32,870 nt of DNA. Origin: Acidobacteriota bacterium (GTDB lineage Bacteria > Acidobacteriota > Thermoanaerobaculia > Thermoanaerobaculales > Sulfomarinibacteraceae). The stretch lies in the NCBI GenBank assembly GCA_013152895.1, contig JAADFN010000026.1, positions 4,173 through 37,042 on the forward strand. Direction: 5' to 3'. Below the pieces are notes generated by a model. It was not told the DNA's origin, did no database searches, and saw nothing but the letters and a program-made list of their open reading frames with translations. Below, one piece after another: positions 1 to 7,982 of the stretch. A program made the position numbers and the translations under genes. Numbering within the stretch: the stretch's first letter is position 1; each line of letters opens with the position of its first letter.

Positions 1-37
1 GACGGCTTACGGTCGGAGGACCTCCCGCCAAGCCGTC
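1..37. repeat. Inverted repeat / long hairpin at the window edge
   Basis: An 8-bp inverted repeat, GACGGCTT at 1-8 and AAGCCGTC at 30-37, encloses further pairable bases (GGA at 15-17 with TCC at 23-25). This could be the terminator or intergenic repeat of a gene left of the window. No T-run follows on the plus strand and the left flank is missing, so its role cannot be decided. Confidence 0.45.
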
Positions 38-215
38 TGCGCTCGGTCCCCCGGCACCTCCCGGGCGGGATTGCCCCTCACCTCGTTGCGGGCCGTCCCC
101 GCGCAACCCGCAGAACATTTCGCTCGGGGTGTCGGGGTGTGGGCGGTGGGGATGCTGCGGGCTCGGCGTGCTTCGGCTTTGTCTCGGCGTCGCCTCGCCC
201 GGGATGCCGGGATGG

Positions 216-224
216 TGCTATGGT
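216..224 (+). promoter_or_regulatory. Candidate extended -10 element for asnA
   Basis: The sequence TGCTATGGT reads as an extended -10 (TGn plus TATGGT, four of six matches to TATAAT). No good -35 box lies 17 bases upstream. Transcription would start close to 231, so the hairpin at 233-254 would be the very 5' end of the mRNA. Confidence 0.3.
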
Positions 225-232
225 GCTCGTAC

Positions 233-254
233 GGGCCGCAGGGGCCTGCGGCCC
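233..254 (+). repeat. Perfect 10-bp inverted repeat in the asnA leader
   Basis: GGGCCGCAGG at 233-242 is followed after two bases by its exact reverse complement at 245-254. The hairpin is very GC-rich and lies about 50 bases before the asnA start. No T-run follows, so it is not a standard terminator. A 5' mRNA-stabilising hairpin, a protein-binding operator and chance are all possible. Confidence 0.55.
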
Positions 255-303
255 GACGTTTGGAGACGTGGGGGCGCGGCGCTCCCAGAAAGGAAGGTCG
301 AAC

Positions 304-1431
304 ATGGCTGACAAGAGGGCAGACCTGGCCGGTCCGGGCATCGGGACGTACGAAGAGGTCGCACGGGTGTTGCCGGAGCATTACAGCTCCCTGCTGACGC
401 CCATGGAGACCATGAAGGCGGTCTACGCCGTCAAGTCCTACATCGAAGAAAATCTCTGCCGGGAGCTGAACCTTCAGATGGTCCAGGTCCCGTTGATCGT
501 CGACCGCGAGAGCGGCGTCAACGACATGCTCGACCGGGATGGATCGCGAACGCCCGTCGAGTTTCCCTGCGGCCTCGGGCTCGACGAGCCGATCCATGCG
601 CAGGTCGTTCAGGCGGCCACGAAGTGGAAGCGGATGGCGCTCACCGAATTCGGGTGCGGCCTGGGCGAGGGGATCTGCACCGACATGCGAGCCGTGCGGA
701 AGGACTACTTCCTCGACCACGACCACAGCGCCTACGTCGACCAGTGGGACTGGGAGCGGGTGATCTCCGCCGAGGACCGGACGCTCGAGTACCTCAAAGA
801 CACGGTGAAGCGTATCTGGAAGGTGATCCGCGGCGCCGGCGTCTTCGCGCGGGAACGGTTCCCGAAGCTCGCCGGGGGCGGCTACCCGGACTTTCCCGAG
901 GAGCTGACCTTCCTCCACGCCGAGGACCTGCTCGACATGTACCCGGATCTGCCCCGCAAGCAGCGCGAGACGAAGATCCTCCAGAAGTACCCGGCCGTCT
1001 TCATCATTGGGATCGGCTGGCCGCTGAAGGACGGCTATCCCCACGAGATGCGCGCCGCCGATTACGACGACTGGATCACCGAGACCGTCTCCGAGGACGG
1101 CCGCCCGATGCACGGCCTCAACGGCGACATCCTGGTGTGGAACCCAGTGACGAAGCGGCGTCACGAGCTGACGTCGATGGGCATTCGCGTCACGAAAGAC
1201 ACGCTGGTCGCGCAGATGAAGATGGCGGGACTCGAGAAGGACCTCGAGCTGCCGTACCACCAGGCGATTCTTCACGACAGGATTCCGCTCACCATCGGCG
1301 GGGGCATCGGCCAGTCGAGGACGTACATGTACCTCCTCCGCAAGGCCCACCTCGGCGAGGTCAGCGTCAGCGTGTGGCCGAAGCAGCTCAAGGAGATCTG
1401 CGAGGCGAAGAATATCCACGTGCTGACGTAA
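304..1431 (+). CDS. asnA: Aspartate-ammonia ligase (asparagine synthetase A)
   Basis: This enzyme makes asparagine from aspartate, ammonia and ATP in the cytoplasm, through an aspartyl-AMP intermediate. It is related to class II aminoacyl-tRNA synthetases. The 375-residue product carries AsnA hallmarks in order: ATKWKR, YVDQWDWERVI, ADYDDW, GLNGDILVWNP, SMGIRV and the C-terminal TIGGGIGQSR motif of the active site. The start at 304 is preceded by AGGAAGG at suitable spacing; an in-frame ATG at 139 is rejected because it has no such site and adds unrelated sequence. E. coli AsnA has about 330 residues. The extra length here is mostly an N-terminal extension of about 28 residues and a short C-terminal tail. 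The gene stands alone, with a strong terminator at 1468-1501. Confidence 0.95.
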   Translation: MADKRADLAGPGIGTYEEVARVLPEHYSSLLTPMETMKAVYAVKSYIEENLCRELNLQMVQVPLIVDRESGVNDMLDRDGSRTPVEFPCGLGLDEPIHAQVVQAATKWKRMALTEFGCGLGEGICTDMRAVRKDYFLDHDHSAYVDQWDWERVISAEDRTLEYLKDTVKRIWKVIRGAGVFARERFPKLAGGGYPDFPEELTFLHAEDLLDMYPDLPRKQRETKILQKYPAVFIIGIGWPLKDGYPHEMRAADYDDWITETVSEDGRPMHGLNGDILVWNPVTKRRHELTSMGIRVTKDTLVAQMKMAGLEKDLELPYHQAILHDRIPLTIGGGIGQSRTYMYLLRKAHLGEVSVSVWPKQLKEICEAKNIHVLT

Positions 1432-1467
1432 ACGCGGCCGGTGCGCGTTGCCGCACGGAGGTTCTCG

Positions 1468-1504
1468 CCCGCGGCTCGGTCATCAGCCGAGCCGCGGGTT
1501 TGCT
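1468..1504 (+). terminator. Rho-independent terminator after asnA
   Basis: A perfect 12-bp GC-rich stem (CCCGCGGCTCGG at 1468-1479 with its complement at 1487-1498) encloses a 7-base loop and is followed by TTTGCT. It lies 37 bases after the asnA stop and separates asnA from the exchanger gene. Confidence 0.8.
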
Positions 1505-1564
1505 CATGGGCCTCGATGGCGCATCCGCCGGGTGCAGCGTTGCCGGTTCATGTAGGATAACCGT

Positions 1565-2515
1565 ATGGTGGCGATGACGCCGTGGATGGCGGCCCTCTTG
1601 CTCGTGGGCGGCATGGTCATGCTGGGAGCCGGGTCCAGCTGGCTCGTGACCGGAGCCTCGCGCCTGGCCCTGGGACTCGGCGTCAGCCCGATGATCGTCG
1701 GGCTGACGGTGGTCGGCTTTGGGACGTCGATGCCTGAGCTCAGCGTCTCCGTGCTGGCGGCGATGCGGGGCAGCGGCGGGCTGAGCCTGGGCAACGCGGT
1801 CGGCTCGAACATCATGAACCTCCTCGTCGTGCTCGGCGCCGCGGCGGTTGTAGCTCCGCTCCATGTGCTCGGCAATCGCAAGGCCCTGCGGTCGAACCTG
1901 GTGTTCGGGCTCGTCCCCGCCGTGATCCTGATCGCCGGCGGCTGGAGCGGCCGGCTGTCCCGTCCAGTCGCGCTCGCCCTGTTGCTCGTCTTCGCGATCT
2001 TCCTCGGGAGCTGTATCCGCTCGGCGCGGGGCAGCGAGGAAGGGGTCGCCGTCAAGAGGGGAAATCCCTGGCTTCACCTTGCGCTCTTGAGCTTTGGCAT
2101 CGCCGTGCTGGTGACGGGCGCGCACCTGATGGTGCAGGGCGGCGTCAGCCTGGCGCACCAGGTGGGGGTCTCGGACGCCGTGATTGGCCTGACGGTGGTC
2201 GCGTTCGGCACCTCGCTGCCGGAGCTCGCGACGTCGGTGACGGCGGCGCTGCGGGGCGAGGCCGAGCTGTCGGTGGGGAATGTGCTGGGGTCGAACGTGT
2301 TCAACCTGGGGCTCGTCGTCGGTTCGGCGTTTTCCATTCATCCGGAACGCATTCCGGCGTTCGTGGCCAGGCAGGACATCCCGATCTTGATCGGCGTCAC
2401 GCTGTTCGTCGGGTTGATCGTCCTTCCCAACGGAAAGATCAGCCGGAAGGAGGGAGCGCTCATGCTCCTGATCTTTGCGGCGTACATGGCGTTTCTCGTT
2501 CTCCGGGCGATGTGA
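1565..2515 (+). CDS. Calcium/sodium antiporter, CaCA family (YrbG-like)
   Basis: An inner-membrane cation antiporter of 316 residues, the usual length of bacterial CaCA proteins. It shows the two inverted alpha-repeats that form the ion sites: GFGTSMPELSVSV with GNAVGSNIMN in the N-terminal half, and AFGTSLPELATSV with GNVLGSNVFN in the C-terminal half. The acidic residues (the PEL glutamates) are intact. Hydrophobic segments fit about ten membrane helices, with a basic cytoplasmic loop near residues 140-165. GTAGGA sits 7 bases before the ATG at 1565. The same bases could be read as a -10 box (TAGGAT), so a leaderless transcript is possible. ATGs at 1574 and 1586 are weaker alternatives. The exact ion (Ca2+, Na+, H+) cannot be read from sequence. 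Confidence 0.93.
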   Translation: MVAMTPWMAALLLVGGMVMLGAGSSWLVTGASRLALGLGVSPMIVGLTVVGFGTSMPELSVSVLAAMRGSGGLSLGNAVGSNIMNLLVVLGAAAVVAPLHVLGNRKALRSNLVFGLVPAVILIAGGWSGRLSRPVALALLLVFAIFLGSCIRSARGSEEGVAVKRGNPWLHLALLSFGIAVLVTGAHLMVQGGVSLAHQVGVSDAVIGLTVVAFGTSLPELATSVTAALRGEAELSVGNVLGSNVFNLGLVVGSAFSIHPERIPAFVARQDIPILIGVTLFVGLIVLPNGKISRKEGALMLLIFAAYMAFLVLRAM

Positions 2516-2555
2516 TCCGCGCCGCGCGCGCCACGCCTGTAGCCATATCCTTTCC

Positions 2556-3857
2556 CTACAGCAGATGACGCTCCCTGGCTGCCCGCGTAAGCTCGTCGCG
2601 GAAACCCGGATGCGCGATCCCGATCAGCGCCTTGGCACGCTCCCTCAGGCTCCGGCCGTAGAGGTCGGCGATTCCGAACTCCGTCACGACGAAGTGCACG
2701 TCCGCACGGGTCGTCACGACGCCCGATCCCGGCAGGAGCGTATTCACGATCCGGGATATCGTTCCGCCCTTCGCCGTCGACGGCAGTGCAATGATGGGCA
2801 CGCCTCCCTTCGCGTGGGCCGCTCCCCGGATGAAATCGAGCTGGCCGCCGAACCCCGAGTAGATGCTCGTCCCGATGGAATCCGCACAGACCTGTCCCGT
2901 GATATCGACGGCAAGGGCGGAGTTGATCGCCACCATCGTGTCGTTCTGGGCAATGATGAAAGGATCGTTGACGTAGTCGTTGGGATGGAACTCCATGAAC
3001 GGGTTGTTATCGACAAAGTCGAACGACCTGCGGGTCCCGATGACGAACGACGCAACGATCTTGCCCCGGTGCAGGGTTTTCTTGTCGTTGGTGACGACGC
3101 CCATTTCGAATAGCTCGACCAGACCATCGGAGAACATCTCCGTGTGCACACCGAGGTCCTTCTTGTCCTTGAGAAACAGCAGCACGGCGTCGGGAATCTC
3201 GCCGATTCCCATCTGGAGGGTCGCCCCGTCGGGTATCAGCGATGCGATCTTCTCACCGATCGACCGTGAAACGTCCGCAATCTCTCTGGCCATCGGGAGC
3301 TCCATCACGGGCGTGTCCGTCTCCACGACGCGGGTCAACCGCGAGACGTGCACAAAGCTGTCCCCCAGGGTCCGGGGCATCCGCTGGTTGACGAGCGCGA
3401 TGACGACGCGGGCCCGCTCGACGGCCGCCTTGGTCGCATCGACGCCCACTCCGAAGGAACAAAAACCGTGTTCGTCGGGCGGGGAGATGTGAATCAGCGC
3501 AACGTCGATCGGGAGCCTGCCGGAGATCACGAGACCGGGGACCTCGTGGAGGTGGATGGGAACGAAGTCCGCCCGTCCGTCGTTGATGGCCTGCCGGACG
3601 TTGGCGCCGGTAAAGAGGGCGCGGTGGTGAAAGTGTTTCTCCATCCCCGGCTCGGCGTACGGCGCCGGGCCGAGTGTCAGAATATGCACGATCTCCACGT
3701 TCTCGAGCTCGGGGGCACGCGCCACCATCGCGTCGATCAGGGGAAGCGGCGTGTTGCATCCGGGGTGAATCCATATGCGATCTCCCGAACGGATATCCTT
3801 CACAGCCTCTTCAGCCGTTGTGACTCGTTCACGATAGATCTTCATCCACTGTTGCAT
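2556..3857 (-). CDS. Acetyl-CoA hydrolase / 4-hydroxybutyrate CoA-transferase family protein
   Basis: This 433-residue cytoplasmic enzyme is expected to move CoA between acyl-CoA and a carboxylic acid such as acetate. Family features visible are the N-terminal region with SGDRIWIHPGCNTP, the glycine-rich GATLQMGIGEIPDAV, HTEMFSDGLVELFEMG (which should hold the catalytic glutamate by analogy with 4-hydroxybutyrate CoA-transferase) and the C-terminal SGFGGQLDFIRGA and VVTEFGIADLYGRS. The start at 3857 has GGAGG four bases upstream; an in-frame ATG at 3884 would overlap the end of the preceding gene. It begins 13 bases after the alanine dehydrogenase stop, so the two are surely cotranscribed. 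The acyl substrate is not determinable. Succinyl-CoA:acetate CoA-transferase is the main alternative. Confidence 0.9.
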   Translation of the reverse strand: MQQWMKIYRERVTTAEEAVKDIRSGDRIWIHPGCNTPLPLIDAMVARAPELENVEIVHILTLGPAPYAEPGMEKHFHHRALFTGANVRQAINDGRADFVPIHLHEVPGLVISGRLPIDVALIHISPPDEHGFCSFGVGVDATKAAVERARVVIALVNQRMPRTLGDSFVHVSRLTRVVETDTPVMELPMAREIADVSRSIGEKIASLIPDGATLQMGIGEIPDAVLLFLKDKKDLGVHTEMFSDGLVELFEMGVVTNDKKTLHRGKIVASFVIGTRRSFDFVDNNPFMEFHPNDYVNDPFIIAQNDTMVAINSALAVDITGQVCADSIGTSIYSGFGGQLDFIRGAAHAKGGVPIIALPSTAKGGTISRIVNTLLPGSGVVTTRADVHFVVTEFGIADLYGRSLRERAKALIGIAHPGFRDELTRAARERHLL

Positions 3858-3870
3858 GCGGCCTCCACCC

Positions 3871-4983
3871 TCATCTCTCGCCAATCTGCGTGTACGGGAT
3901 CCCGAAAGACTGCGCCAGGCTCTCCCGGACGCACGTTCCGCGATGGGTGTACGTGCCGCGTCTCAAGGCGGCGTTGAGCCGCACGGCTTCATCAAAACCC
4001 TTTTCAGCGATCTGTTCGACGAACGGTAAAATGGCGTTGGTCAACGCCCGCGTCGAGGCGCGTGACGCCTCTGACGGCAGGTTCGGCACGCAGAAGTGAA
4101 GCACGCCATCGACCTCGTACGTGGGGCTCGAAAAATCGGTCGGGCGCGACGTTTCGCAGCATCCGCCCTGGTCGATCGACAGATCCATGATCAGCGAACG
4201 GGGCTTCATCAGCTTGAGCATCTCGCGGGTCACGAGGATAGGCGTTCGTTCCCCGTGAACCGCGACGGCGCACAGGAAGATATCGGCAAATGCCAGCGCC
4301 TTCTCGATGTTGCTCTTCGTCGAAAGCATCGTCGGGACGCCGAAGCCGACCCTGGCCTGCAGCCTCCGGAGCGCCGCGACGCTGCGATCCAGTACCACGA
4401 CGTGAGCGCCCATCCCACGGGCGCACAGCGCCGCGGAGCACCCCAACGTCCCGGCACCCAGGATCACCAGGGACGCCGGGGGGATCCCCGGGGCGCCCCC
4501 GATCAACATCCCCTTGCCACCGAATTCGTTGAGGAGAAGGCCCGATCCGACGATGACGGCGATCCGGCCGGCAATCTCACTCATCGCCTGGAGCACCGGG
4601 GCGTTCCCATCGTCATCCTCGATGATCTCGTACCCGACCGTTGTGATGTCACGTTCCAACAGGCGCCGGAAATGCTCCGGCGGCGCCACGGCGAGGTGCC
4701 ACGATGAGAGGACGATCTGGCCTTCCTTGAATTTCTGATACTCCAGGGGGGCCGGGGGCGATATCTTTATGACAAGCTCGGATCGCAGCAAGACCTCATC
4801 CTCTGAAAAGACGATCGTTGCCCCGGCCCGTTCGTAGCTCTCATCCGGGAAACCGGCCCCTGCGCCGGCCCCCGATTCAACGTACACCCGGTGTTGCAAG
4901 GCCGTCAGGACCCTCACGGCATCGGGCGTCAGCCCGATCCGGTGCTCGAACGGCCGCCGATCTTTGACCAGCCCAATATCCAT
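3871..4983 (-). CDS. ald: Alanine dehydrogenase (Ald/PntA-N family)
   Basis: A 370-residue NAD-dependent enzyme expected to interconvert L-alanine with pyruvate and ammonia. The N-terminal catalytic lobe keeps R15 (HRIGLTP), K73 (VIKI) and H96 (SSWHLA), close to the known substrate-binding residues of Ald. The Rossmann lobe begins near residue 170 with VILGAGTLGCSAA, and MDLSIDQGGCCETSRPT supplies the catalytic aspartate region. The ATG at 4983 is preceded by GGGAGGAGG. The substrate-loop context (SWHLAVAPP) is less canonical than the usual YLHLA, so a related dehydrogenase acting on another amino acid is possible. It is the first gene of a pair with the CoA-transferase, suggesting amino-acid oxidation feeding acyl-CoA metabolism. 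Confidence 0.85.
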   Translation of the reverse strand: MDIGLVKDRRPFEHRIGLTPDAVRVLTALQHRVYVESGAGAGAGFPDESYERAGATIVFSEDEVLLRSELVIKISPPAPLEYQKFKEGQIVLSSWHLAVAPPEHFRRLLERDITTVGYEIIEDDDGNAPVLQAMSEIAGRIAVIVGSGLLLNEFGGKGMLIGGAPGIPPASLVILGAGTLGCSAALCARGMGAHVVVLDRSVAALRRLQARVGFGVPTMLSTKSNIEKALAFADIFLCAVAVHGERTPILVTREMLKLMKPRSLIMDLSIDQGGCCETSRPTDFSSPTYEVDGVLHFCVPNLPSEASRASTRALTNAILPFVEQIAEKGFDEAVRLNAALRRGTYTHRGTCVRESLAQSFGIPYTQIGER

Positions 4984-5007
4984 GCGACACCTCCTCCCGG
5001 CTCCCGG

Positions 5008-5036
5008 ATTCCACCACATCCCCCCCGTGACAGCAA
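5008..5036 (-). promoter_or_regulatory. Candidate promoter for ald and the CoA-transferase
   Basis: On the minus strand TTGCTG is followed after 17 bases by TGGAAT, and TGG directly precedes the -10 as an extended element. It lies 25 bases upstream of the ald start. The boxes are imperfect but the spacing is ideal. Confidence 0.4.
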
Positions 5037-5157
5037 CCGACGCCAACGCGCTCTGCGCCTGTCGGACCGTGGGGAGGCGCTGGCCGGCGCCGTGAGAAAC
5101 GCCGCTATGGCGGGCGTATCCGCGGTCGCAGCAGGAAGTGTGGTGAGAGATGCGGGC

Positions 5158-5168
5158 TATGGTAGACT
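5158..5168 (+). promoter_or_regulatory. Candidate extended -10 element for the uppS operon
   Basis: TATGGTAGACT can be read as TGG plus TAGACT (5160-5168) or as TATGGT (5158-5163). No clear -35 is present. It sits 20-30 bases before the uppS start in the 206-base gap between divergent ald and uppS, where no other gene is seen. Confidence 0.35.
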
Positions 5169-5189
5169 CCTCATCCCTGGGGTATTTGG

Positions 5190-6011
5190 ATGCGTCACCT
5201 GGACGATATTGCTGGGCCCGGCTCTCCCGAGCGCGCGCTCGTAGAACGGCTCGATCCGAGCCGTTTGCCGAAACACGTGGCCATTATCATGGATGGTAAC
5301 GGCCGGTGGGCGAACGCCCGTCACCTCCCCCGGGTCGAGGGTCACCGGGCTGGCATTCAAGCCGTACGGCAAACGGTCGAGATGATCGCGCGTCTCGAGA
5401 TCGGGGTCGTCACGCTCTACGCCTTTTCCACCGAGAACTGGAAGCGCCCGCGTCACGAGGTCGTGACACTGATGGGTCTGCTCAAGCACTATCTCCGGTC
5501 GGAGCTTGCGACGATGCTCGAAAACAACCTTCGCTTCGTCCCGATCGGGCGCATCGAGCAGCTCGACCCCAGCGTTCGCCGCGAGCTCGAGCGAACGGTC
5601 GAGGCGACCGCCCGGTGCACGGGCTCCACGATCCAGATCGCGCTGAACTACTCCGGGCGCCAGGAAATCACGGACGTGGTCCGCCGCGCGGTGATCGCGG
5701 CCAGGGCCGGAGAGATCGAGCCCGACGTCATCGACGAGACGTGGATTTCGCAACACCTGTCCACGGCGCGCGTGCCCGATCCCGACCTCCTGATCCGGAC
5801 ATCGGGAGAGCAACGTATCTCGAACTTCCTCCTCTGGCAGCTCGCGTACTCGGAGATCTACTTCACACCGGTGCTCTGGCCCGACTTCTCGAAGATCGAG
5901 CTCCTCAACGCGCTGCTCGATTACCAGCGGCGCGAGCGGCGTTTCGGCGGGCTGTCCGACGAGGGCCGAAGCCTGTTTACCGCACCTGGAGATCTCAGTG
6001 CCGGCTCGTGA
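5190..6011 (+). CDS. uppS: Di-trans,poly-cis-undecaprenyl diphosphate synthase
   Basis: This cis-prenyltransferase extends farnesyl diphosphate with isopentenyl units to make undecaprenyl diphosphate, the lipid carrier for peptidoglycan and O-antigen. The 273-residue product has the family signature HVAIIMDGNGRWA with catalytic D35, then GHRAG, TLYAFSTENWKRP, ALNYSGRQEI and the C-terminal PDPDLLIRTSGEQRISNFLLWQ and SEIYFTPVLWPDF. It is about 20 residues longer than E. coli UppS, mostly at the N-terminus. The start at 5190 has only a weak upstream site, so the exact start is less certain than the identity. It heads a seven-gene operon and overlaps cdsA by 14 bases. Confidence 0.96.
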   Translation: MRHLDDIAGPGSPERALVERLDPSRLPKHVAIIMDGNGRWANARHLPRVEGHRAGIQAVRQTVEMIARLEIGVVTLYAFSTENWKRPRHEVVTLMGLLKHYLRSELATMLENNLRFVPIGRIEQLDPSVRRELERTVEATARCTGSTIQIALNYSGRQEITDVVRRAVIAARAGEIEPDVIDETWISQHLSTARVPDPDLLIRTSGEQRISNFLLWQLAYSEIYFTPVLWPDFSKIELLNALLDYQRRERRFGGLSDEGRSLFTAPGDLSAGS

Positions 6012-6810
6012 ATCCGTCGCGCTCGTCGCCATCCCTCTCCTGCTCGCCGTCATCATCTGGCTCCCCCCATGGGGCCTCCTCGTCGGCGTCGGCGCCGCGG
6101 CGCTCCTGGCTGGAGACGAGCTGCTGACGATGGCCCGCCACCGCGGCGCGCCCTGCGGCAGGGGTGTGCCGTTGATCCTCCTGGCCGTTGCTCTCGCGGC
6201 CGCGTGGACCGGAGGCTCGCGTTGGCTCCTCGTTGCCCTGGCGGCGGCCATCCTCGTCGTGCCCACTCTCCAGCTCCTGGCTCCGAACCGCCCGGACGGG
6301 GCCCTCGCCGGTGCTGCTATCGCCCTGTTCACGGTCGCCTACATCGGGCTTGGCGCGGCATGCCTCGGCTGGTTGCGCCAGTGGCCTCCGGACCCCTGGG
6401 GAGAGCGTTTCATCCTTCTGTTCCTGGCCACGATCTGGGCTGGCGATTCGGGCGCCTACTATGTCGGGAAGGGCTTCGGACGCCACAAGATGTCGCCCCG
6501 GATCAGCCCAAACAAGACGTGGGAAGGGCTCACCGGGGGCATCGTCACATCGTTTGCCGCAGCGGCGCTCGCCAGGACCGCGTTTGGCCTGGATCTCGCG
6601 TGGAGTCACACCTTCGCCGTGGCGGCCATCCTCGCCGTCGCGGCGCCCGTCGGAGACCTGATCGAATCGGCGCTCAAACGGGATACCCGCGTCAAGGATT
6701 CTTCCGCGTTGCTCCCCGGCCACGGCGGTTTCCTCGATCGAACCGACTCGCTCTTCTACTCCGCGCCCCTCGTCCTGGCCTATCTCCTCCTCGTCGGGGT
6801 CATTCGATGA
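5998..6810 (+). CDS. cdsA: Phosphatidate cytidylyltransferase
   Basis: An integral-membrane enzyme that makes CDP-diacylglycerol from phosphatidic acid and CTP, the branch point of phospholipid synthesis. The 270-residue protein is largely hydrophobic with several membrane segments. It ends in the CTP-transferase signature: SALKRDTRVKDSSALLPGHG, then GGFLDRTDSL, with the K-D and D-D pairs intact. An earlier conserved segment is SPRISPNKTWEG. It starts at GTG 5998, inside the end of uppS, with GGAG just upstream. The last four bases are ATGA shared with dxr. The order uppS-cdsA-dxr-rseP is common across many bacterial phyla, which supports the call. Confidence 0.95.
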   Translation: MPARESVALVAIPLLLAVIIWLPPWGLLVGVGAAALLAGDELLTMARHRGAPCGRGVPLILLAVALAAAWTGGSRWLLVALAAAILVVPTLQLLAPNRPDGALAGAAIALFTVAYIGLGAACLGWLRQWPPDPWGERFILLFLATIWAGDSGAYYVGKGFGRHKMSPRISPNKTWEGLTGGIVTSFAAAALARTAFGLDLAWSHTFAVAAILAVAAPVGDLIESALKRDTRVKDSSALLPGHGGFLDRTDSLFYSAPLVLAYLLLVGVIR

Positions 6811-7973
6811 AGCACCTGGCCATCCTCGGCTCGACCGGTTCAATTGGAACGTCGGCGCTCTCCGTCGTCGAGTCGTTTCCCGGGCGATTTGACGCCGTCG
6901 CGCTTGCGGCCGGTCACAACGTCGCAAGGCTCCGGGAGCAGGTCCGGACATTTCATCCGGAGGTCGTCTCGGTTGCGGACGCCGGCGCTGCGGCCGCGCT
7001 GGCCAACGAGTTTCCCGAGGTCCGCTGGGTGCACGGCGCGGAGGGATTGACCCAGGTCGCCTGTCACCCGTCCGCCGACGTTGTCGTCGGCGCCGTGGTC
7101 GGGTCGGCGGGCCTGGCCCCGACGCTCGCCGCCATCCGGGCCGGGAAGGATATCGCCCTGGCCAACAAGGAAACACTCGTGGTGGCCGGGGATCTCGTGA
7201 TCGAGGCCGCCCGGAAGCACGGCGTCCGGCTCCTGCCGGTCGATAGCGAGCACAACGCGATCCACCAGGCGCTGCGCGTCGGTCCTCCCGACGGCGTCAA
7301 GCGGCTGATCCTGACGGCTTCCGGCGGGCCATTCAGGACGTGGAGCCCGGAGCGGATCCGGCGGGCGACGGTCGAGGATGCCCTCGCGCATCCGACCTGG
7401 AAGATGGGGCGGAAAATATCGATCGATTCCGCGACCATGATGAACAAGGCGCTGGAGATCATCGAGGCGCACCACCTCTTCGAGATGCCATCGGAACGGA
7501 TCTCGGTGCTGATTCATCCCCAGAGCCTGGTGCACTCCTTCGTGGAGTACATCGATGGCACGCTGATCGCCCAGCTCTCGGTCAACGACATGCGTTTCCC
7601 CATCCTGTACGCCCTGGCGTACCCCGACCGCCTGCCCACGCCGTTTGCGCCGCTGGACCTCGCATCGGCGCCGGCGCTTCAATTCGAGGAGCCGGATCCC
7701 GCACGGTTTCCGGCGCTGGACCTCGCACGAGCCGCGCTCGACGAGGGTGGCGAAATCCCCGCGGTGCTCAACGGGGCCAACGAGGCGGCGGTCGCGGCCT
7801 TCCTCGACCGGCGTCTTCCCTTCGGCGCGATCGTCGAGATCACGGCCCGGGTCATCGACCACTGGATCCCGAAGAACCGGCCTCTCGCGAGCGTGGAACA
7901 GGCGCTCGCGGCAGATCACGAGGCGCGGAGGCTTGCGGCCGGGCTCCTTGCGAAATACGAAACTCCTTCATGA
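6807..7973 (+). CDS. dxr: 1-deoxy-D-xylulose-5-phosphate reductoisomerase
   Basis: The second, NADPH-dependent step of the MEP isoprenoid pathway, making 2-C-methyl-D-erythritol 4-phosphate. The 388-residue product starts with the nucleotide fold ILGSTGSIGTSAL. It carries ALANKETLVVAG, the metal and substrate motif LLPVDSEHNA, ASGGPFR, and the catalytic lid region HPTWKMGRKISIDSATMMNK followed by the helix with EIIEAHHLF and IHPQSLVHSFVEY. Length and motif order are typical. The ATG at 6807 overlaps the cdsA stop as ATGA, so translation is probably coupled. Placing dxr beside uppS links isoprenoid supply to undecaprenyl carrier synthesis. Confidence 0.97.
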   Translation: MKHLAILGSTGSIGTSALSVVESFPGRFDAVALAAGHNVARLREQVRTFHPEVVSVADAGAAAALANEFPEVRWVHGAEGLTQVACHPSADVVVGAVVGSAGLAPTLAAIRAGKDIALANKETLVVAGDLVIEAARKHGVRLLPVDSEHNAIHQALRVGPPDGVKRLILTASGGPFRTWSPERIRRATVEDALAHPTWKMGRKISIDSATMMNKALEIIEAHHLFEMPSERISVLIHPQSLVHSFVEYIDGTLIAQLSVNDMRFPILYALAYPDRLPTPFAPLDLASAPALQFEEPDPARFPALDLARAALDEGGEIPAVLNGANEAAVAAFLDRRLPFGAIVEITARVIDHWIPKNRPLASVEQALAADHEARRLAAGLLAKYETPS

Positions 7974-7982
7974 GGTTACGCA

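Larger units (their letters stand above)
38..303. other. Non-coding leader region upstream of asnA
   Basis: I see no convincing gene here. Open frames that cross the region on either strand have no good ribosome site and read as low-complexity arginine/proline/alanine-rich protein, as expected for shadows in GC-rich DNA. The region holds a weak hairpin (GTTGCG at 85-90 with CGCAAC at 102-107), a candidate -10 element near 216-224 and a perfect inverted repeat at 233-254. I looked for a T-box riboswitch, because asnA is T-box controlled in some Firmicutes, and found no T-box-like conserved sequence. Confidence 0.5.

Noticed and set aside
38-303. T-box riboswitch controlling asnA
   Set aside because: asnA is T-box regulated in some Firmicutes, but no T-box-like conserved sequence or antiterminator could be found.
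71-397. 108-residue open frame on the plus strand before asnA
   Set aside because: Arginine/proline-rich shadow sequence that overlaps the asnA start in another frame; no ribosome site or recognisable domain.
7-1419. Long open frame on the minus strand opposite asnA
   Set aside because: It is the antisense shadow of asnA in GC-rich DNA: low-complexity, no ribosome site and no family motifs, whereas asnA on the other strand has full motif support.
2538-2560. Hairpin CTGTAG...CTACAG between the exchanger and CoA-transferase genes as a terminator
   Set aside because: Only a 6-bp stem with a 13-base loop and no T-run; part of it is the CoA-transferase stop codon.
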